Origin: JBOFSQ01 sp051651625
GTDB lineage: Bacteria > Planctomycetota > Planctomycetia > Pirellulales > Thermoguttaceae
Assembly (NCBI GenBank): GCA_051651625.1
Contig: JBOFSQ010000103.1
Span: forward strand, 1-64,000
Reading direction: 5' to 3'
DNA length: 64,000 nt
Each line of letters opens with the position of its first letter. The stretch's first letter is position 1. This document shows, piece by piece, positions 1-9,349 of this stretch. The notes beneath the pieces were generated by a model. The model worked only from the letters and a program-made list of their open reading frames with translations, searched no databases and was not told the DNA's origin. A program made the position numbers and the translations under genes.

Positions 1-2
1 TT

Positions 3-188
3 GCGCCGTACGACACAATTTACGGAGCCATTGCCTACATCAGAGCGGACGACAGCATCGTCGAGTACGCACAAAGTCGCGGCATTTTCACCGTACTGGC
101 TACCGGCAAGAGCGCGAAAATCGTAAACGCCAAAGAGTTTCAGCCACACAAATGGGGAACACTAACCGAATCGGAACAGGAACTGTAA
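3..188 (+). CDS. C-terminal fragment of a DUF3782-like (PD-(D/E)XK-related) protein
   Basis: Reading from base 3 gives 61 residues in frame up to TAA at 186-188; the start lies outside the window. The visible tail (YGAIAYIRADDSIVEYAQ, then RGIFTVLATG, then NAKEFQPHKW) resembles the C-terminal end of DUF3782-like proteins, which usually carry a coiled coil followed by a PD-(D/E)XK nuclease-like domain. That family match is from memory of the pattern 'GAVA..YA..KGLFV....G....ILN...F.P..W' and is not tested. Nothing can be said of the N-terminal part or of its operon. Confidence 0.5.
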   Translation, partial: APYDTIYGAIAYIRADDSIVEYAQSRGIFTVLATGKSAKIVNAKEFQPHKWGTLTESEQEL

Positions 189-335
189 AAACTGTCACGG
201 CCAATGGCACGAGCTTGTGCATAATCTGAACCGCGTAGCGAAGCTCGCGCGGATATGAGGATCGTGCAGGAGTGGGCGAGTTCTTTTTGAGGTGACGTAA
301 AACGCGGACGATAGCCGGTGCGGGTTTGCCGCACC

Positions 336-1295
336 ATGACATACACTATCACTCTACATCCGGGTCTCTCGCTCCGAACAAAGCTGTCGATTACATCGGC
401 AACGCTGTTGCTCGGTCTATTGGGTGGCGTTTGCGGCAGTGTCTTCGATAAACACGATTCGCCTTCTGCCACGGAAGAAGAAGACGATACAGTTTGCCAA
501 ATCGAACGACACCTTTTTTCCGTCCCATCCGCACCGACGCCATCAATAAGTCTGGTTAAGCACAACCCCACAACGATAACCCCGCCTCCAACACTGGCGA
601 TGTCGCTTGAGGTCGCGCCACTCGGCAAGTATGCACAAGTCTACACGCCACCCACGATGGAAGTTCACAGTTCGCTGGAACAACCATTCGCCACGCCAGC
701 AGACTTACCACCGATTCCACAAGTCGTCGAAAGCCAAACATTTGTTGAGTCCGCGACGATAGAGGCCGAGCCTGCAAACACTGCAAACTCTTTGGCGAGT
801 CAGGTTCCGGTAACGGTTGTTGAAGTCGCACCGATTGCGCCGGCGGTGTCAACGCCTGTCGTGCAAAAAACGATGCGACCAGAGACGGTGAGCCTGTTTG
901 GGCCGCTCCGCGTTGATGGGCGTCTTTTCACAATAGAAACTCTTGACAAGATTCCGGCTGAACCGCCCGTTGTTCCACCATCGGTTGTGCCGAAGGAGTT
1001 CACACCGCCGCCAACTCTTCCCGAACATCTCACCGCACTAAAGCCAGTCCGAGACAATGGGGCAGTCGCGCCGAAGGTCGTGCCGCCACCAAAAACAGCC
1101 GTACCGCCAAAGACGCCGCATGAAGTCACCCCACGTTCGACGAGTTCACGCACAGCACAAACTACAACAACGCAAACCACAACGACGACTTCACTCGTGC
1201 CAGTCTCAAAACTTGCACAGCAAGCCGCAGTTGATTCGGGTTCCGAGAGTTTCGTCCCGATTCGTCATCTACCGCTGCGCGGAATGGGTGAATAA
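336..1295 (+). CDS. Proline/threonine-rich exported protein of unknown function
   Basis: About 319 residues from ATG 336; a GTG at 318 is an in-frame alternative, and neither has a good ribosome-binding site. A short basic start is followed by a hydrophobic segment (ATLLLGLLGGVCGSV) that could be a signal peptide or membrane anchor. The rest is low complexity: many Pro, Thr, Val and Ser residues, with runs such as VPPPKTAVPPKTP and a near-homopolymeric Thr stretch around residues 275-290. No enzymatic domain is recognisable. It may be a periplasmic spacer or cell-surface linker protein. It stops 6 bp before the convergent stop of the neighbouring reductase. Confidence 0.55.
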   Translation: MTYTITLHPGLSLRTKLSITSATLLLGLLGGVCGSVFDKHDSPSATEEEDDTVCQIERHLFSVPSAPTPSISLVKHNPTTITPPPTLAMSLEVAPLGKYAQVYTPPTMEVHSSLEQPFATPADLPPIPQVVESQTFVESATIEAEPANTANSLASQVPVTVVEVAPIAPAVSTPVVQKTMRPETVSLFGPLRVDGRLFTIETLDKIPAEPPVVPPSVVPKEFTPPPTLPEHLTALKPVRDNGAVAPKVVPPPKTAVPPKTPHEVTPRSTSSRTAQTTTTQTTTTTSLVPVSKLAQQAAVDSGSESFVPIRHLPLRGMGE

Positions 1296-1301
1296 ACTCA
1301 A

Positions 1302-2063
1302 TCAGTGCAGAGCCATCCCGCCGCTCACGTCTACGGATGCACCGATCATGTAACTGGCACGGTCGGAGCAGAGAAAAACCGCGACTTGCGCCACCTCTTC
1401 AACCTGCGCAATGCGATACAAGAGAGATCGCTTCTTCGTCTCTTCGGTCTTGGCGTCGATCTCCTTCGAGATCATGTCGGTATACATAAATCCGGGAAGA
1501 ATCGCGTTTACGTTGATTCCGTGCGGCCCAATCTCGTAAGCGAGTGAACGAGTAAAACCACACATCCCAGCCTTGGTCATGTCATAAGCCGTCTTTCCGT
1601 GCATCGAGCCGCGGACCGCTGCTTGAGACGCAACGTTAACTATGCGTCCCTTCGCACCCCGACCAATTAGCCGCTGAATCACTTCGCGGCTACACAGAAA
1701 CATCCCCTGCAAATTCACATCGACACACTTGCGGAAGTCGTCCAGCGCAAGGTCAATACACTGCGGCTGCGCGACATACGCCGCGTTGTTCACAAGTGCA
1801 TCGACGGGACCGAGCGTTGACTCGACTCGTTCAAACATCGCACGCACTTCGCTCTCTTTCGAGACATCGGCGTAGACGGCAAGCGTTTCAACGCCAAACC
1901 GCTCCCGCAGCGACGCCGCTAACTGCTCCGCAACTTCGGGCTGCACAACATAATTGATCGCAACTCGCGCACCTTCCTCGGCCAGCATCGTCGAGATCGC
2001 CTTGCCAAGTCCGGTCGAACCGCCAGTTACGAGAACTACTTGATTCGTGAGGTGTAAGTCCAT
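1302..2063 (-). CDS. Short-chain dehydrogenase/reductase (FabG-like)
   Basis: 253 residues, the normal length for a classical SDR. Visible are the N-terminal dinucleotide-binding motif (VTGGSTGLGKA, residues about 12-22), the NNAA motif, a conserved Ser in NVASQAAV, the catalytic YxxxK (AYDMTKAG) and a C-terminal SGGMALH close to the usual SDR end. The family reduces carbonyl groups with NAD(P)H; 3-oxoacyl-ACP reductase is the nearest annotated relative, but substrate cannot be read from sequence. A second SDR lies at 15807-16628. No fatty acid synthesis genes are adjacent, so a FabG name is not justified. Confidence 0.88.
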   Translation of the reverse strand: MDLHLTNQVVLVTGGSTGLGKAISTMLAEEGARVAINYVVQPEVAEQLAASLRERFGVETLAVYADVSKESEVRAMFERVESTLGPVDALVNNAAYVAQPQCIDLALDDFRKCVDVNLQGMFLCSREVIQRLIGRGAKGRIVNVASQAAVRGSMHGKTAYDMTKAGMCGFTRSLAYEIGPHGINVNAILPGFMYTDMISKEIDAKTEETKKRSLLYRIAQVEEVAQVAVFLCSDRASYMIGASVDVSGGMALH

Positions 2064-2090
2064 TGGTGATTTTTGGGTTTGTTGTTGAGT

Positions 2091-3749
2091 TCATTTCGCG
2101 TTGAGTTCCACGCCGAACGCCTTTGCGCCGAGCGGTTTGCCGGTCGTTTTTTCGACGAACTCGGCCCAGCGAATCGACGCGCCCGGCGCGAAGACGTTTT
2201 CTTTCAGATACTGTCCCATCGCGGCACCGTCTTTCCCCGCGAGTACGCTGCGAAGCTGCGCCGCGTAGAGTTCGCCAAGCATGTAGTTGTGATAATAAAC
2301 CGGCGCGATGACGAAGTGCGGCTTCGACGCCCAATCGGCGAGGTCTCGCTCCGGCGGGCGACGCAACTGCTGATAACGCTCAACAATATCCCACCAAAGT
2401 TTTTTGAGGTCTTGGTCGGGATTTTCGTAGAGCGACTTTTCAAACGCCAGCATCACCAGTGCCCAGCGGCAGAAGATAAGCTGTTCGCGGACTCGCTGTT
2501 TTTTGAGTGCGGCGGCTGCGGCGTTGGCTTTGTCGGCGTCGATACCGGCCCACGCGATCATCCACTGCGGCGTTCGCGCCAGAGCACCGAACATCATCGC
2601 AACTCCTTCGGTCGTGAAGATGTGCGCTGAGTCACGCAAGTTAAACGGAAGCGTTTGGTCACAGTTGAACGAGTAGACCGCGTGACCAAGCTCGTGAAGT
2701 TGCGTGTCCATCCACTCGGCTGTCGGCTTGAGATTGCACAAAATCCGAACGTCGCCGAGCGTATCCATGTCGATGCAAAATGCGTGTTGGCTCTTTCCTT
2801 CTTGTTCGTAAAGGCTGCTATTGGCCATGATCGACTCGACCGGCAGACCAATCGACGCGAAGTATTTGCGTGAAATCTCTGCGATCTCTTCGCGGGTTTT
2901 CCCTTCGTAAAACTTGTTTGGATTAATTTCTTTCGACGGCGGAGCTTGTTGGAAGAACGGATTGTCGTAGTGCCACGGCATGAGTTCGTCCACTGCGACG
3001 CCGTATCGTTCGGCGAGTTCTGCATCGAGTTCTTTCTTCATTGTGGTGAAGATCGGTGCGGTGGTTTTGTCGAGTTCTTCGAATATGGCGAGGAGTTCGG
3101 CGGCGGTGTAGTCTTGAAAATGGACCGACATTTCCCAGTAGTTTTTGAATCCGAGCTTACGCGCCGCTTCGTTCCGCACCTTGGCCAGCGCGACGATTCT
3201 CGCGTTCACTTCTTCGCCGACCTGTTTGAGTGCTTCCCACGCGGCACGGCGTTTGTTTGAGTCGGTTTCGTTTTGGAGAATGTCGAGAAGTTCGTTGTTG
3301 GTGTATGTTTTGTCACCGATTTTGCCGCGATATGTTTGGAAAACCTGTTCGAGTTCCGACGACATATCTGTCATCTTTTTGAGCAGGTCGTGCGGAAGTT
3401 GACTTTGTGCAAAGCTGCGGAGTGCGACTTCGGCGGCGCGGGCGTCGAGTGGAGAGGCGTTCTTGTCGGCGGCGACTGCGGCCTTGAGCGCGGCGTAACG
3501 TTTCGCGTCGCTATGGTAGGTCGAGATCGCAAGACTCTTTTCGGCGGCCTGTTTGAAGTCGTCTTCGCTCCCAGAAATCGACGCCTTCCAATACGCATCG
3601 TTCGCAACCTTGACAAGCTGCGAAACTTCTTGCTGATAGTCTTTCAAAAACATTGCGATTTGTCCCCCAGAAGTTCCACTTTTGCTCTCGTCCGCCACGA
3701 CGACCGACGCGACGACACACACCACACACAGCCAAGCAAACATTCTCAT
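2091..3749 (-). CDS. Secreted M2/M3-type zinc metallopeptidase
   Basis: 552 residues from ATG 3749, chosen because aaggagag lies just upstream (about 3752-3760); the frame stays open further upstream but has no such site. The N-terminus (RMFAWLCVVCVVASVVVADES) is a signal peptide. The zinc site is HELGHAVYS (HExxH), followed by TTEGVAMMFGAL, which supplies the third ligand Glu. The region around NYWEMSVHFQDYTAAELL and the helical N-terminal half resemble the angiotensin-converting-enzyme (M2) and oligopeptidase (M3) fold. It should cleave peptides outside the cytoplasm. It is divergent from the WD40 gene at 3948, the two sharing a gap of about 200 bp. Confidence 0.85.
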   Translation of the reverse strand: MRMFAWLCVVCVVASVVVADESKSGTSGGQIAMFLKDYQQEVSQLVKVANDAYWKASISGSEDDFKQAAEKSLAISTYHSDAKRYAALKAAVAADKNASPLDARAAEVALRSFAQSQLPHDLLKKMTDMSSELEQVFQTYRGKIGDKTYTNNELLDILQNETDSNKRRAAWEALKQVGEEVNARIVALAKVRNEAARKLGFKNYWEMSVHFQDYTAAELLAIFEELDKTTAPIFTTMKKELDAELAERYGVAVDELMPWHYDNPFFQQAPPSKEINPNKFYEGKTREEIAEISRKYFASIGLPVESIMANSSLYEQEGKSQHAFCIDMDTLGDVRILCNLKPTAEWMDTQLHELGHAVYSFNCDQTLPFNLRDSAHIFTTEGVAMMFGALARTPQWMIAWAGIDADKANAAAAALKKQRVREQLIFCRWALVMLAFEKSLYENPDQDLKKLWWDIVERYQQLRRPPERDLADWASKPHFVIAPVYYHNYMLGELYAAQLRSVLAGKDGAAMGQYLKENVFAPGASIRWAEFVEKTTGKPLGAKAFGVELNAK

Positions 3750-3947
3750 TTTCTCTCCTTGAATCAGTTTCCCCCAAGTTACCCAAACGAGCAGGGCCAC
3801 AATATACAGAAGTGGTGGCAATTTTCAAGCGGGCGACACTGGTAAGATTTGCCGGTTGTTTCGGATTTGCCTAATTTTCGGACTATGCAGGGCCGATACA
3901 GGCGAGCCGTGTTCTCGGTTTTTCCGTACAATTTATTGGTGATTGTT

Positions 3948-4922
3948 ATGAGTTTTTATGTTCGCTGGTGTATCGTGTTTGTGCTTGCGTGGAACTGGGC
4001 GTCGTTCGCGGCGGGGCAAGAGTCGCTCGCTCCGAGCCGTGTTATAACTTGGGAAAAAGTGGCAGCGGACAAACCCGCGCCGGTGACGAAGAGCATTGCG
4101 ATCTCACCCGACGCAGCAACGCTCGCCGTCGGCGGCGACGACCACTCGGTCTCTCTGCGTGAAATCGAGACCGAACGTATCCGCTGGACAAACCGCGAAC
4201 ATAGCGACATCGTTCAGAGCGTCGCATTCACGCCCGACGGAACGCGGCTGTTCTCGGTTTGCCAAGACGGACACATCCGCGTTTGGGACGTTGCAACCGG
4301 ACGCAAACTCGGTTCGGTCGATGAAGATTTTCGCGGAACGCAGTGTCTCGCAACGAGCGGCGACGGTCGCTTTTTCGCCGTCTGCGGATTCGACCAGAAC
4401 GTTTCAATCTACGACGCGAAAACGCTGAAGCGTCTCCACCAAGTTACGGCTGACGACACGGGGAACCGCGCCGTCGCGTTCTCGCCCGACGGACGTTTTG
4501 TTGCGGCGGGCGGGCGAAGTGGTGTCGTGCGGATTTGGGACGTAGCAACCGGACAACTAACCGCACAAATCAGCGGCGACAAACGTCGCGTAAACGCCAT
4601 CGCATTTTCTCCGAGCGGCGAACGAATCGCTCTGGGCACCGACGGCCCCAGCGTGAGCCTCTGGCGATCCGCCGACGGTACACTTGCAACCGTCTTGCCC
4701 GAACGCCCGGGCAAAACTTTTGCTGTCGCGTTTTTGGGCGAAGACCGACTCGTCACCGGCGAGAGCGACAGCGTTATCCGTGCGTGGAACCTCCGCGACG
4801 GTAAACTCCTCGCTTACCTCATTGGTCACACCGGCACCGTCTCCGCACTCGCCGTCACCAGCGACGGAAAACTCGCCTCAAGCGGGTTTGATACCACCGT
4901 AAGATTTTGGAACTTGCAGTAA
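3948..4922 (+). CDS. Secreted seven-bladed WD40 repeat protein
   Basis: 324 residues from ATG 3948; an upstream in-frame ATG at 3849 would precede the signal peptide (VRWCIVFVLAWNWASFAAG) and is less likely. About seven WD40 blades fill the rest, recognisable by repeated AFSPDG and VRIWDVATG-type motifs (for example SVAFTPDG, HIRVWDVATG, VRIWDVATG, VRFWNLQ). A single propeller without any kinase or other catalytic domain suggests a protein-binding scaffold in the periplasm. Planctomycetes often carry WD40 domains fused to kinases; this one is free-standing. It is divergent from the zinc peptidase and lies 57 bp before the large surface protein. Confidence 0.85.
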   Translation: MSFYVRWCIVFVLAWNWASFAAGQESLAPSRVITWEKVAADKPAPVTKSIAISPDAATLAVGGDDHSVSLREIETERIRWTNREHSDIVQSVAFTPDGTRLFSVCQDGHIRVWDVATGRKLGSVDEDFRGTQCLATSGDGRFFAVCGFDQNVSIYDAKTLKRLHQVTADDTGNRAVAFSPDGRFVAAGGRSGVVRIWDVATGQLTAQISGDKRRVNAIAFSPSGERIALGTDGPSVSLWRSADGTLATVLPERPGKTFAVAFLGEDRLVTGESDSVIRAWNLRDGKLLAYLIGHTGTVSALAVTSDGKLASSGFDTTVRFWNLQ

Positions 4923-4979
4923 ACGTTTGTTCGCATGTTCACTCATCTCTCGCTTCTCGCCTCTAGCCCCTAGTCTCTC

Positions 4980-7900
4980 ATGTCTTCAAATCGCAAGCAC
5001 CGCCTTTGTCACTTCGAGGAAATGGAACCACGCCAACTCTTGAGCGTGCTACCGTTCATCGCGCCGCCCGACATCAACCTCGGTATCTTCACCGAAGACC
5101 AGTACAGCGCATACGTCAGCGACTACGCCCCCGCCGGTCAAGACGCAGGGAACATCTTTCAAGTCGCGTGGAATGGCGGCGCGAACGATACCGCGCTTTC
5201 TGAACTCACGATCAATCTCCGCGCCGGGTTATTCTTCGACATCAACGCCGCCGACGGCATCGGTGCCGGACTTTCACACCAGTTGAAAATTCTCGACGGG
5301 AACGATCTGATCGACTTGTCAAATGTCTCCTACAACTCCACCTTCACCAGTATCACGTTCGTCTTCAAAGACGGCGCGTTCACCGCCGACAAGACGCTAC
5401 GTTTTCACATCGACATCGACGAGAATCTCCCGTCAACGGGTGACACGCCCGATGAAACCGTGAGCGGTCCGGAAATCAGCGGCGACGCAATCGCTGGCGG
5501 CGGTACAACGTTTGTCGCCTCGTTCAAGTCGAACGACTTTGCCAACGCATCGCTCACCGGAACGTTTCTGAACAAGTTCGCATTCAACACATCAATCGCA
5601 GACGCACTTCCACCCGACAAAGGCGAAGTCGGTGACGACAACTCACACATGACCGCCGGCGCACAAGGCGCAGTCAAACTCGTTGCAAAACCGTCAACGA
5701 TCAGCGGATTCGTCTACGAAGACCGGAACAACAACGGCGACAAAGAAACCGGCGAAGCCGGAATCGGTGGCGTAACGCTGTCGCTCGAACGCTGGGACGG
5801 TACGAAGTACGTCGCCACCGGACTCACAGAGACGACGAACGAATTCGGACACTACGAGTTCGCAAACATCCCGTCGATGACGCGGTATCGCATCGTCGAG
5901 ACGCAGCCCGCAGATTATCTCAACGGCACGAACGCCGTCGGTACACTCGGCGGAATCGTCGTCGGCGACACGATCAGCGAAATCGATGTGGACGCAAACA
6001 GCACCGGCGTTAACTACAACTTCGGCGAACTCAAACCCAGCAACATCTCCGGCACCGTCTACGAAGACAACAACAACGATGGCGAGCAGCAGACGGGCGA
6101 ACTCGGAATCGCTGGCGTCAAAATCGAACTCCAATTCCACGACGGCGCAGGCTGGATCACCGAAGACACAAAAATCACTGGCGCAAACGGCAAGTACACG
6201 TTCACAAATCTCGATCCGTCAAAAACCTATCGCATCGCCGAGACGCAGCCCGCGAATTACATCAGCGGCAAGAACACTGCGGGAAATCTTGGCGGCACCG
6301 CCAGCGACGCCGACGATACCATCGACGGAATCATGGTCGGCTACTACAAGTCGGGAACCGATTACAACTTCGGTGAACTGAAACCAAGCTCGCTCGCCGG
6401 AACCGTCTACGAAGACGACAACTCAACCGGCGTTCAAGACTCTGGCGAAGTCGGGATTGGCAACGTCGCGCTCACACTCCAAAAGCAAAATGGTGATGGC
6501 TCGTGGTCGTTTGTCGCTGGCACGACAACGACTGCGAGTGGTGCGTACTTGTTCCAAGGTCTCGATCCGCGACTCACATACCGCATCGTCGAAACGCAGC
6601 CCGCGAACTACGCGACAACGAAAAACGCCGCCGGAGACGCCGCCGTTCAAAAAGGCGTCGCCGACAACGTTGCCGACTTGATCGCTGGCATCAAAACCAG
6701 CATCGGTCAAGACGCAACCGGTTACAACTTCGGTGAACGTTATCACCGCGCGTCGATCTCTGGAACGGTCTACGAAGACAAAAACGAAAACGGCACCATC
6801 GAAGCTGGCGAAGGCGAAGGCGGAATCGCAAACGTCATGCTCACGCTCCAAAAACTCAACGCCGACGGAAGTTGGTCGCAAGTCGCCACGACGAAGACAA
6901 ACTCTGATGGCAACTACACGTTCAGCGATGTCGATCCGCGACTCACCTACCGCATCGTCGAGGCACCGCAACCAGCGTCGTACAAAACGACACACAACAC
7001 CGCCGGTAACGCCGCCGTGAACGCGGGCGTCAAAAGCGACGCCGACGACTGGATCACGCAGATCAAACTCGCGCCGCTCCAAGACGCAACCGGTTACAAC
7101 TTCGGTGAACTCCGTATTCTCGGTTCGCTCTCTGGAACCGTCTACGAAGACGCCGACAACAATGGCGAAATCGATTCGGGCGAGAAACGTCTCGAAGGCG
7201 TTCGCGTTGAGCTTTGCATCTTCAACGCTGCGACAGGAAAGTTTGAGAGCACCGGCATTTTCACGTCCACAGATGCAAACGGCAACTACTCGTTCGATGG
7301 TCTCGTTCCCGGAACGTACTGCGTCACGCGAGCGACGACGCCAGACGGTTACTGCGACGGAAAAGAAACACTCGGCGATCACGGCGGTACTGTTTCGACA
7401 ACTGATCCGCGAATGTTCAATATCACCGTCGTCGGAGATGAAGCGTCGGTGAACTACAATTTTGGTCTCGGTTTGCAAGGTTCGATCAGCGGTTACGTTT
7501 TCGTCGATCCGAACGGCAACGGTCACAAAGACACTGGCGAAAACGGGATCGCTGGTGTCAACGTTACGCTCTACGTTCTCAAAGAAGACGGCACCTACGC
7601 TAAAACGACCAAAACGGCAACGACCGACGCCGACGGCTTCTACAAGTTCACCGAGCTTTGTCCGTTCAAAACGTATGCAGTTTTCGAGACGCAGCCAGAT
7701 GCGTATGATGACGACGCTGATTACGTTGGCACGATTGGCGGTGCCACTGTCGGCAACAATCCATCGAACGATTTTCTTGCGGGGATCGTTTTGCCGAATG
7801 GCGGCACTGGTGTTGAGTACAACTTCACGGAGACAGAGAAATCGGTTCCGCTACCGGTTCCGCCGACGCCACCGTACATCCCGCCGGTGACGCCACCGGT

Positions 7901-9158
7901 GACGCCGTTCGTTCCGGTCGCTCCAACGATTCCTTACGCTGCGTTTGCGGCGGCGGGATTTGCGGCGTTGCCACCGATGTTGTCGCTCACCTCGCCGATG
8001 ATGAATGCGTTCGGTGGTGGTGGCGTTGCACCGACTGACGTGTCGTGGCACTTGAGTATTCTCAACGGTGGTCATCCGCGACAGATCGACGGAAGCAGTG
8101 AACAATCGCTCGCGTCGTCGCAGAGTGCGAAGGATGTGAAGTACGTCTCGGTCGCGTGGGACGCGACGCCGATGGAAGAGATGGTTTGGTACACCCGCGA
8201 CAAGAGTGGTCGCGTCGTGAAGAAGGGGAGTTTCGGTGCGAGCGGTGCGAAGCCGGTCGTCGCGGACTTCAACGGCGACGGCATCGACGAACTCGCGGTC
8301 TTCCAAAATGGTCAATGGTTCATCGACATCAACGGCAACGGCGTTTGGGACGGCGACGATATTTGGTGCGAACTTGGTTCGGCAACGGACCAGCCGGTAG
8401 CGGGCGATTGGGACGGCGACGGCAAACTCGACATCGGTACGTTCGGCTCGCAGTGGGCTGGTGACAGTGCTGCGATTCCACACGATCCGGGGTTGCCGAG
8501 CGACCTCAACAATCTGGTTGGTGGGCGTCCGAAGTCGGTGTTGACGTCGGCGCAGCCGGTTGGTGAGCGGGCGGTCAAACACTCGCGCGATGGCGGCGTG
8601 CGCGTTGACTGGATCGACCACGTTTTCCGTTACGGCGGACAAGGCGACGTTGCTGTCACTGGCGACTGGAGCGGCGATGGCATCACGAAAATTGGTGTCT
8701 ATCGTAGCGGCAAGTGGCAACTCGATTACAACGGCGACGGACGTTTCGATGAGAACGACATTCAAGTTACTGTCGAGCACATTGCGGGCGCGATTCCGGT
8801 GACGGGCGACTTCAACGGCGACGGAAAAACCAACATCGGCCTCTTCCACGACGGCGAATGGCTTCTCGACACCGATGGCGACTTTGTGTTTGACACGTCT
8901 GTTATATTTGGTCAAGCTGGCGACACACCGACGACGGGTGACTTCAGCGGCAACGGAATTTCGGAGCTTGCGGTTTTGCGTCCTCGACTTGCGGACGCGC
9001 TCTTCACGCGGATGGACGACTCGCCAACGATGAGCGAAGCCGCCCCGCGAGTGGCGGCGCAATTTGTACCGGAAGGCACAAGCGACGACGCCGCAACGTT
9101 ACACCAAGGCCGAACGATGCACACACCGTTCACAAACGTTCCGCTCGGAGTGCAGTGA
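4980..9158 (+). CDS. Large secreted SdrD B-like / FG-GAP-like surface protein with MEPRQLLS motif
   Basis: 1392 residues. The N-terminus has the motif EEMEPRQLLSV (residues 14-24), the LEPR-xLL signature seen at the start of many planctomycetal secreted giants. Residues about 25-235 form a unique beta-rich domain. Six SdrD/Cna-B type repeats follow at about 240, 353, 468, 591, 714 and 833, each opening with a version of ISGTVYEDNNNDG and closing with YNFGEL; the D/N-rich openings are typical calcium-binding loops. A Pro-rich linker (about 955-985) leads to FG-GAP/VCBS-like repeats such as VADFNGDGIDELAVF and VTGDFNGDGKTNIGLF. A cell-surface or S-layer-associated role is likely. No LPXTG or PEP-CTERM end is visible. 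Confidence 0.87.
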   Translation: MSSNRKHRLCHFEEMEPRQLLSVLPFIAPPDINLGIFTEDQYSAYVSDYAPAGQDAGNIFQVAWNGGANDTALSELTINLRAGLFFDINAADGIGAGLSHQLKILDGNDLIDLSNVSYNSTFTSITFVFKDGAFTADKTLRFHIDIDENLPSTGDTPDETVSGPEISGDAIAGGGTTFVASFKSNDFANASLTGTFLNKFAFNTSIADALPPDKGEVGDDNSHMTAGAQGAVKLVAKPSTISGFVYEDRNNNGDKETGEAGIGGVTLSLERWDGTKYVATGLTETTNEFGHYEFANIPSMTRYRIVETQPADYLNGTNAVGTLGGIVVGDTISEIDVDANSTGVNYNFGELKPSNISGTVYEDNNNDGEQQTGELGIAGVKIELQFHDGAGWITEDTKITGANGKYTFTNLDPSKTYRIAETQPANYISGKNTAGNLGGTASDADDTIDGIMVGYYKSGTDYNFGELKPSSLAGTVYEDDNSTGVQDSGEVGIGNVALTLQKQNGDGSWSFVAGTTTTASGAYLFQGLDPRLTYRIVETQPANYATTKNAAGDAAVQKGVADNVADLIAGIKTSIGQDATGYNFGERYHRASISGTVYEDKNENGTIEAGEGEGGIANVMLTLQKLNADGSWSQVATTKTNSDGNYTFSDVDPRLTYRIVEAPQPASYKTTHNTAGNAAVNAGVKSDADDWITQIKLAPLQDATGYNFGELRILGSLSGTVYEDADNNGEIDSGEKRLEGVRVELCIFNAATGKFESTGIFTSTDANGNYSFDGLVPGTYCVTRATTPDGYCDGKETLGDHGGTVSTTDPRMFNITVVGDEASVNYNFGLGLQGSISGYVFVDPNGNGHKDTGENGIAGVNVTLYVLKEDGTYAKTTKTATTDADGFYKFTELCPFKTYAVFETQPDAYDDDADYVGTIGGATVGNNPSNDFLAGIVLPNGGTGVEYNFTETEKSVPLPVPPTPPYIPPVTPPVTPFVPVAPTIPYAAFAAAGFAALPPMLSLTSPMMNAFGGGGVAPTDVSWHLSILNGGHPRQIDGSSEQSLASSQSAKDVKYVSVAWDATPMEEMVWYTRDKSGRVVKKGSFGASGAKPVVADFNGDGIDELAVFQNGQWFIDINGNGVWDGDDIWCELGSATDQPVAGDWDGDGKLDIGTFGSQWAGDSAAIPHDPGLPSDLNNLVGGRPKSVLTSAQPVGERAVKHSRDGGVRVDWIDHVFRYGGQGDVAVTGDWSGDGITKIGVYRSGKWQLDYNGDGRFDENDIQVTVEHIAGAIPVTGDFNGDGKTNIGLFHDGEWLLDTDGDFVFDTSVIFGQAGDTPTTGDFSGNGISELAVLRPRLADALFTRMDDSPTMSEAAPRVAAQFVPEGTSDDAATLHQGRTMHTPFTNVPLGVQ

Positions 9159-9172
9159 TTGTGACGTGATTA

Positions 9173-9256
9173 AGAACACGAAGCGTAAGCGAGTGCCAGA
9201 ATCAGTGGTCGGTGGCTAGTGACCAGTGATCAGAACACGAAGCGTAAGCGAGTGCC
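9173..9256. repeat. Two direct copies of family A repeat in the 9159-9349 gap
   Basis: The core CGAAGCGTAAGCGAGTGCC occurs at 9173-9197 and 9232-9256 (25-bp unit including the leading AGAACA). Between them is a low-complexity stretch of the gtggctagtgaccagtg type. The copies sit between the surface-protein stop and the hydrogenase promoter. Confidence 0.85.
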
Positions 9257-9292
9257 CGAAACTGAAACCGCGAAAAAACATCGTGCCATCCG

Positions 9293-9320
9293 TTGACGAC
9301 TGGTGTGGTGGGCGTAAAAT
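9293..9320 (+). promoter_or_regulatory. Candidate sigma-70 promoter of the [FeFe]-hydrogenase
   Basis: TTGACG (9293-9298), a 16-bp spacer, then TAAAAT (9315-9320). The expected start of transcription near 9327 would give a leader of about 23 bases before ATG 9350. The same TTGACG-16-TA..(A/C)T form is seen before queE and tRNA-Ser. Confidence 0.5.
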
Positions 9321-9349
9321 CGTTCCGAAAATTAACTCGGAGCTTCACG

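Noticed and set aside
6423..9062. Two long minus-strand frames (6423-7526 and 7851-9062)
   Set aside because: They lie opposite the SdrD and FG-GAP repeats and are Arg-rich and low complexity, without SD or a recognisable domain.
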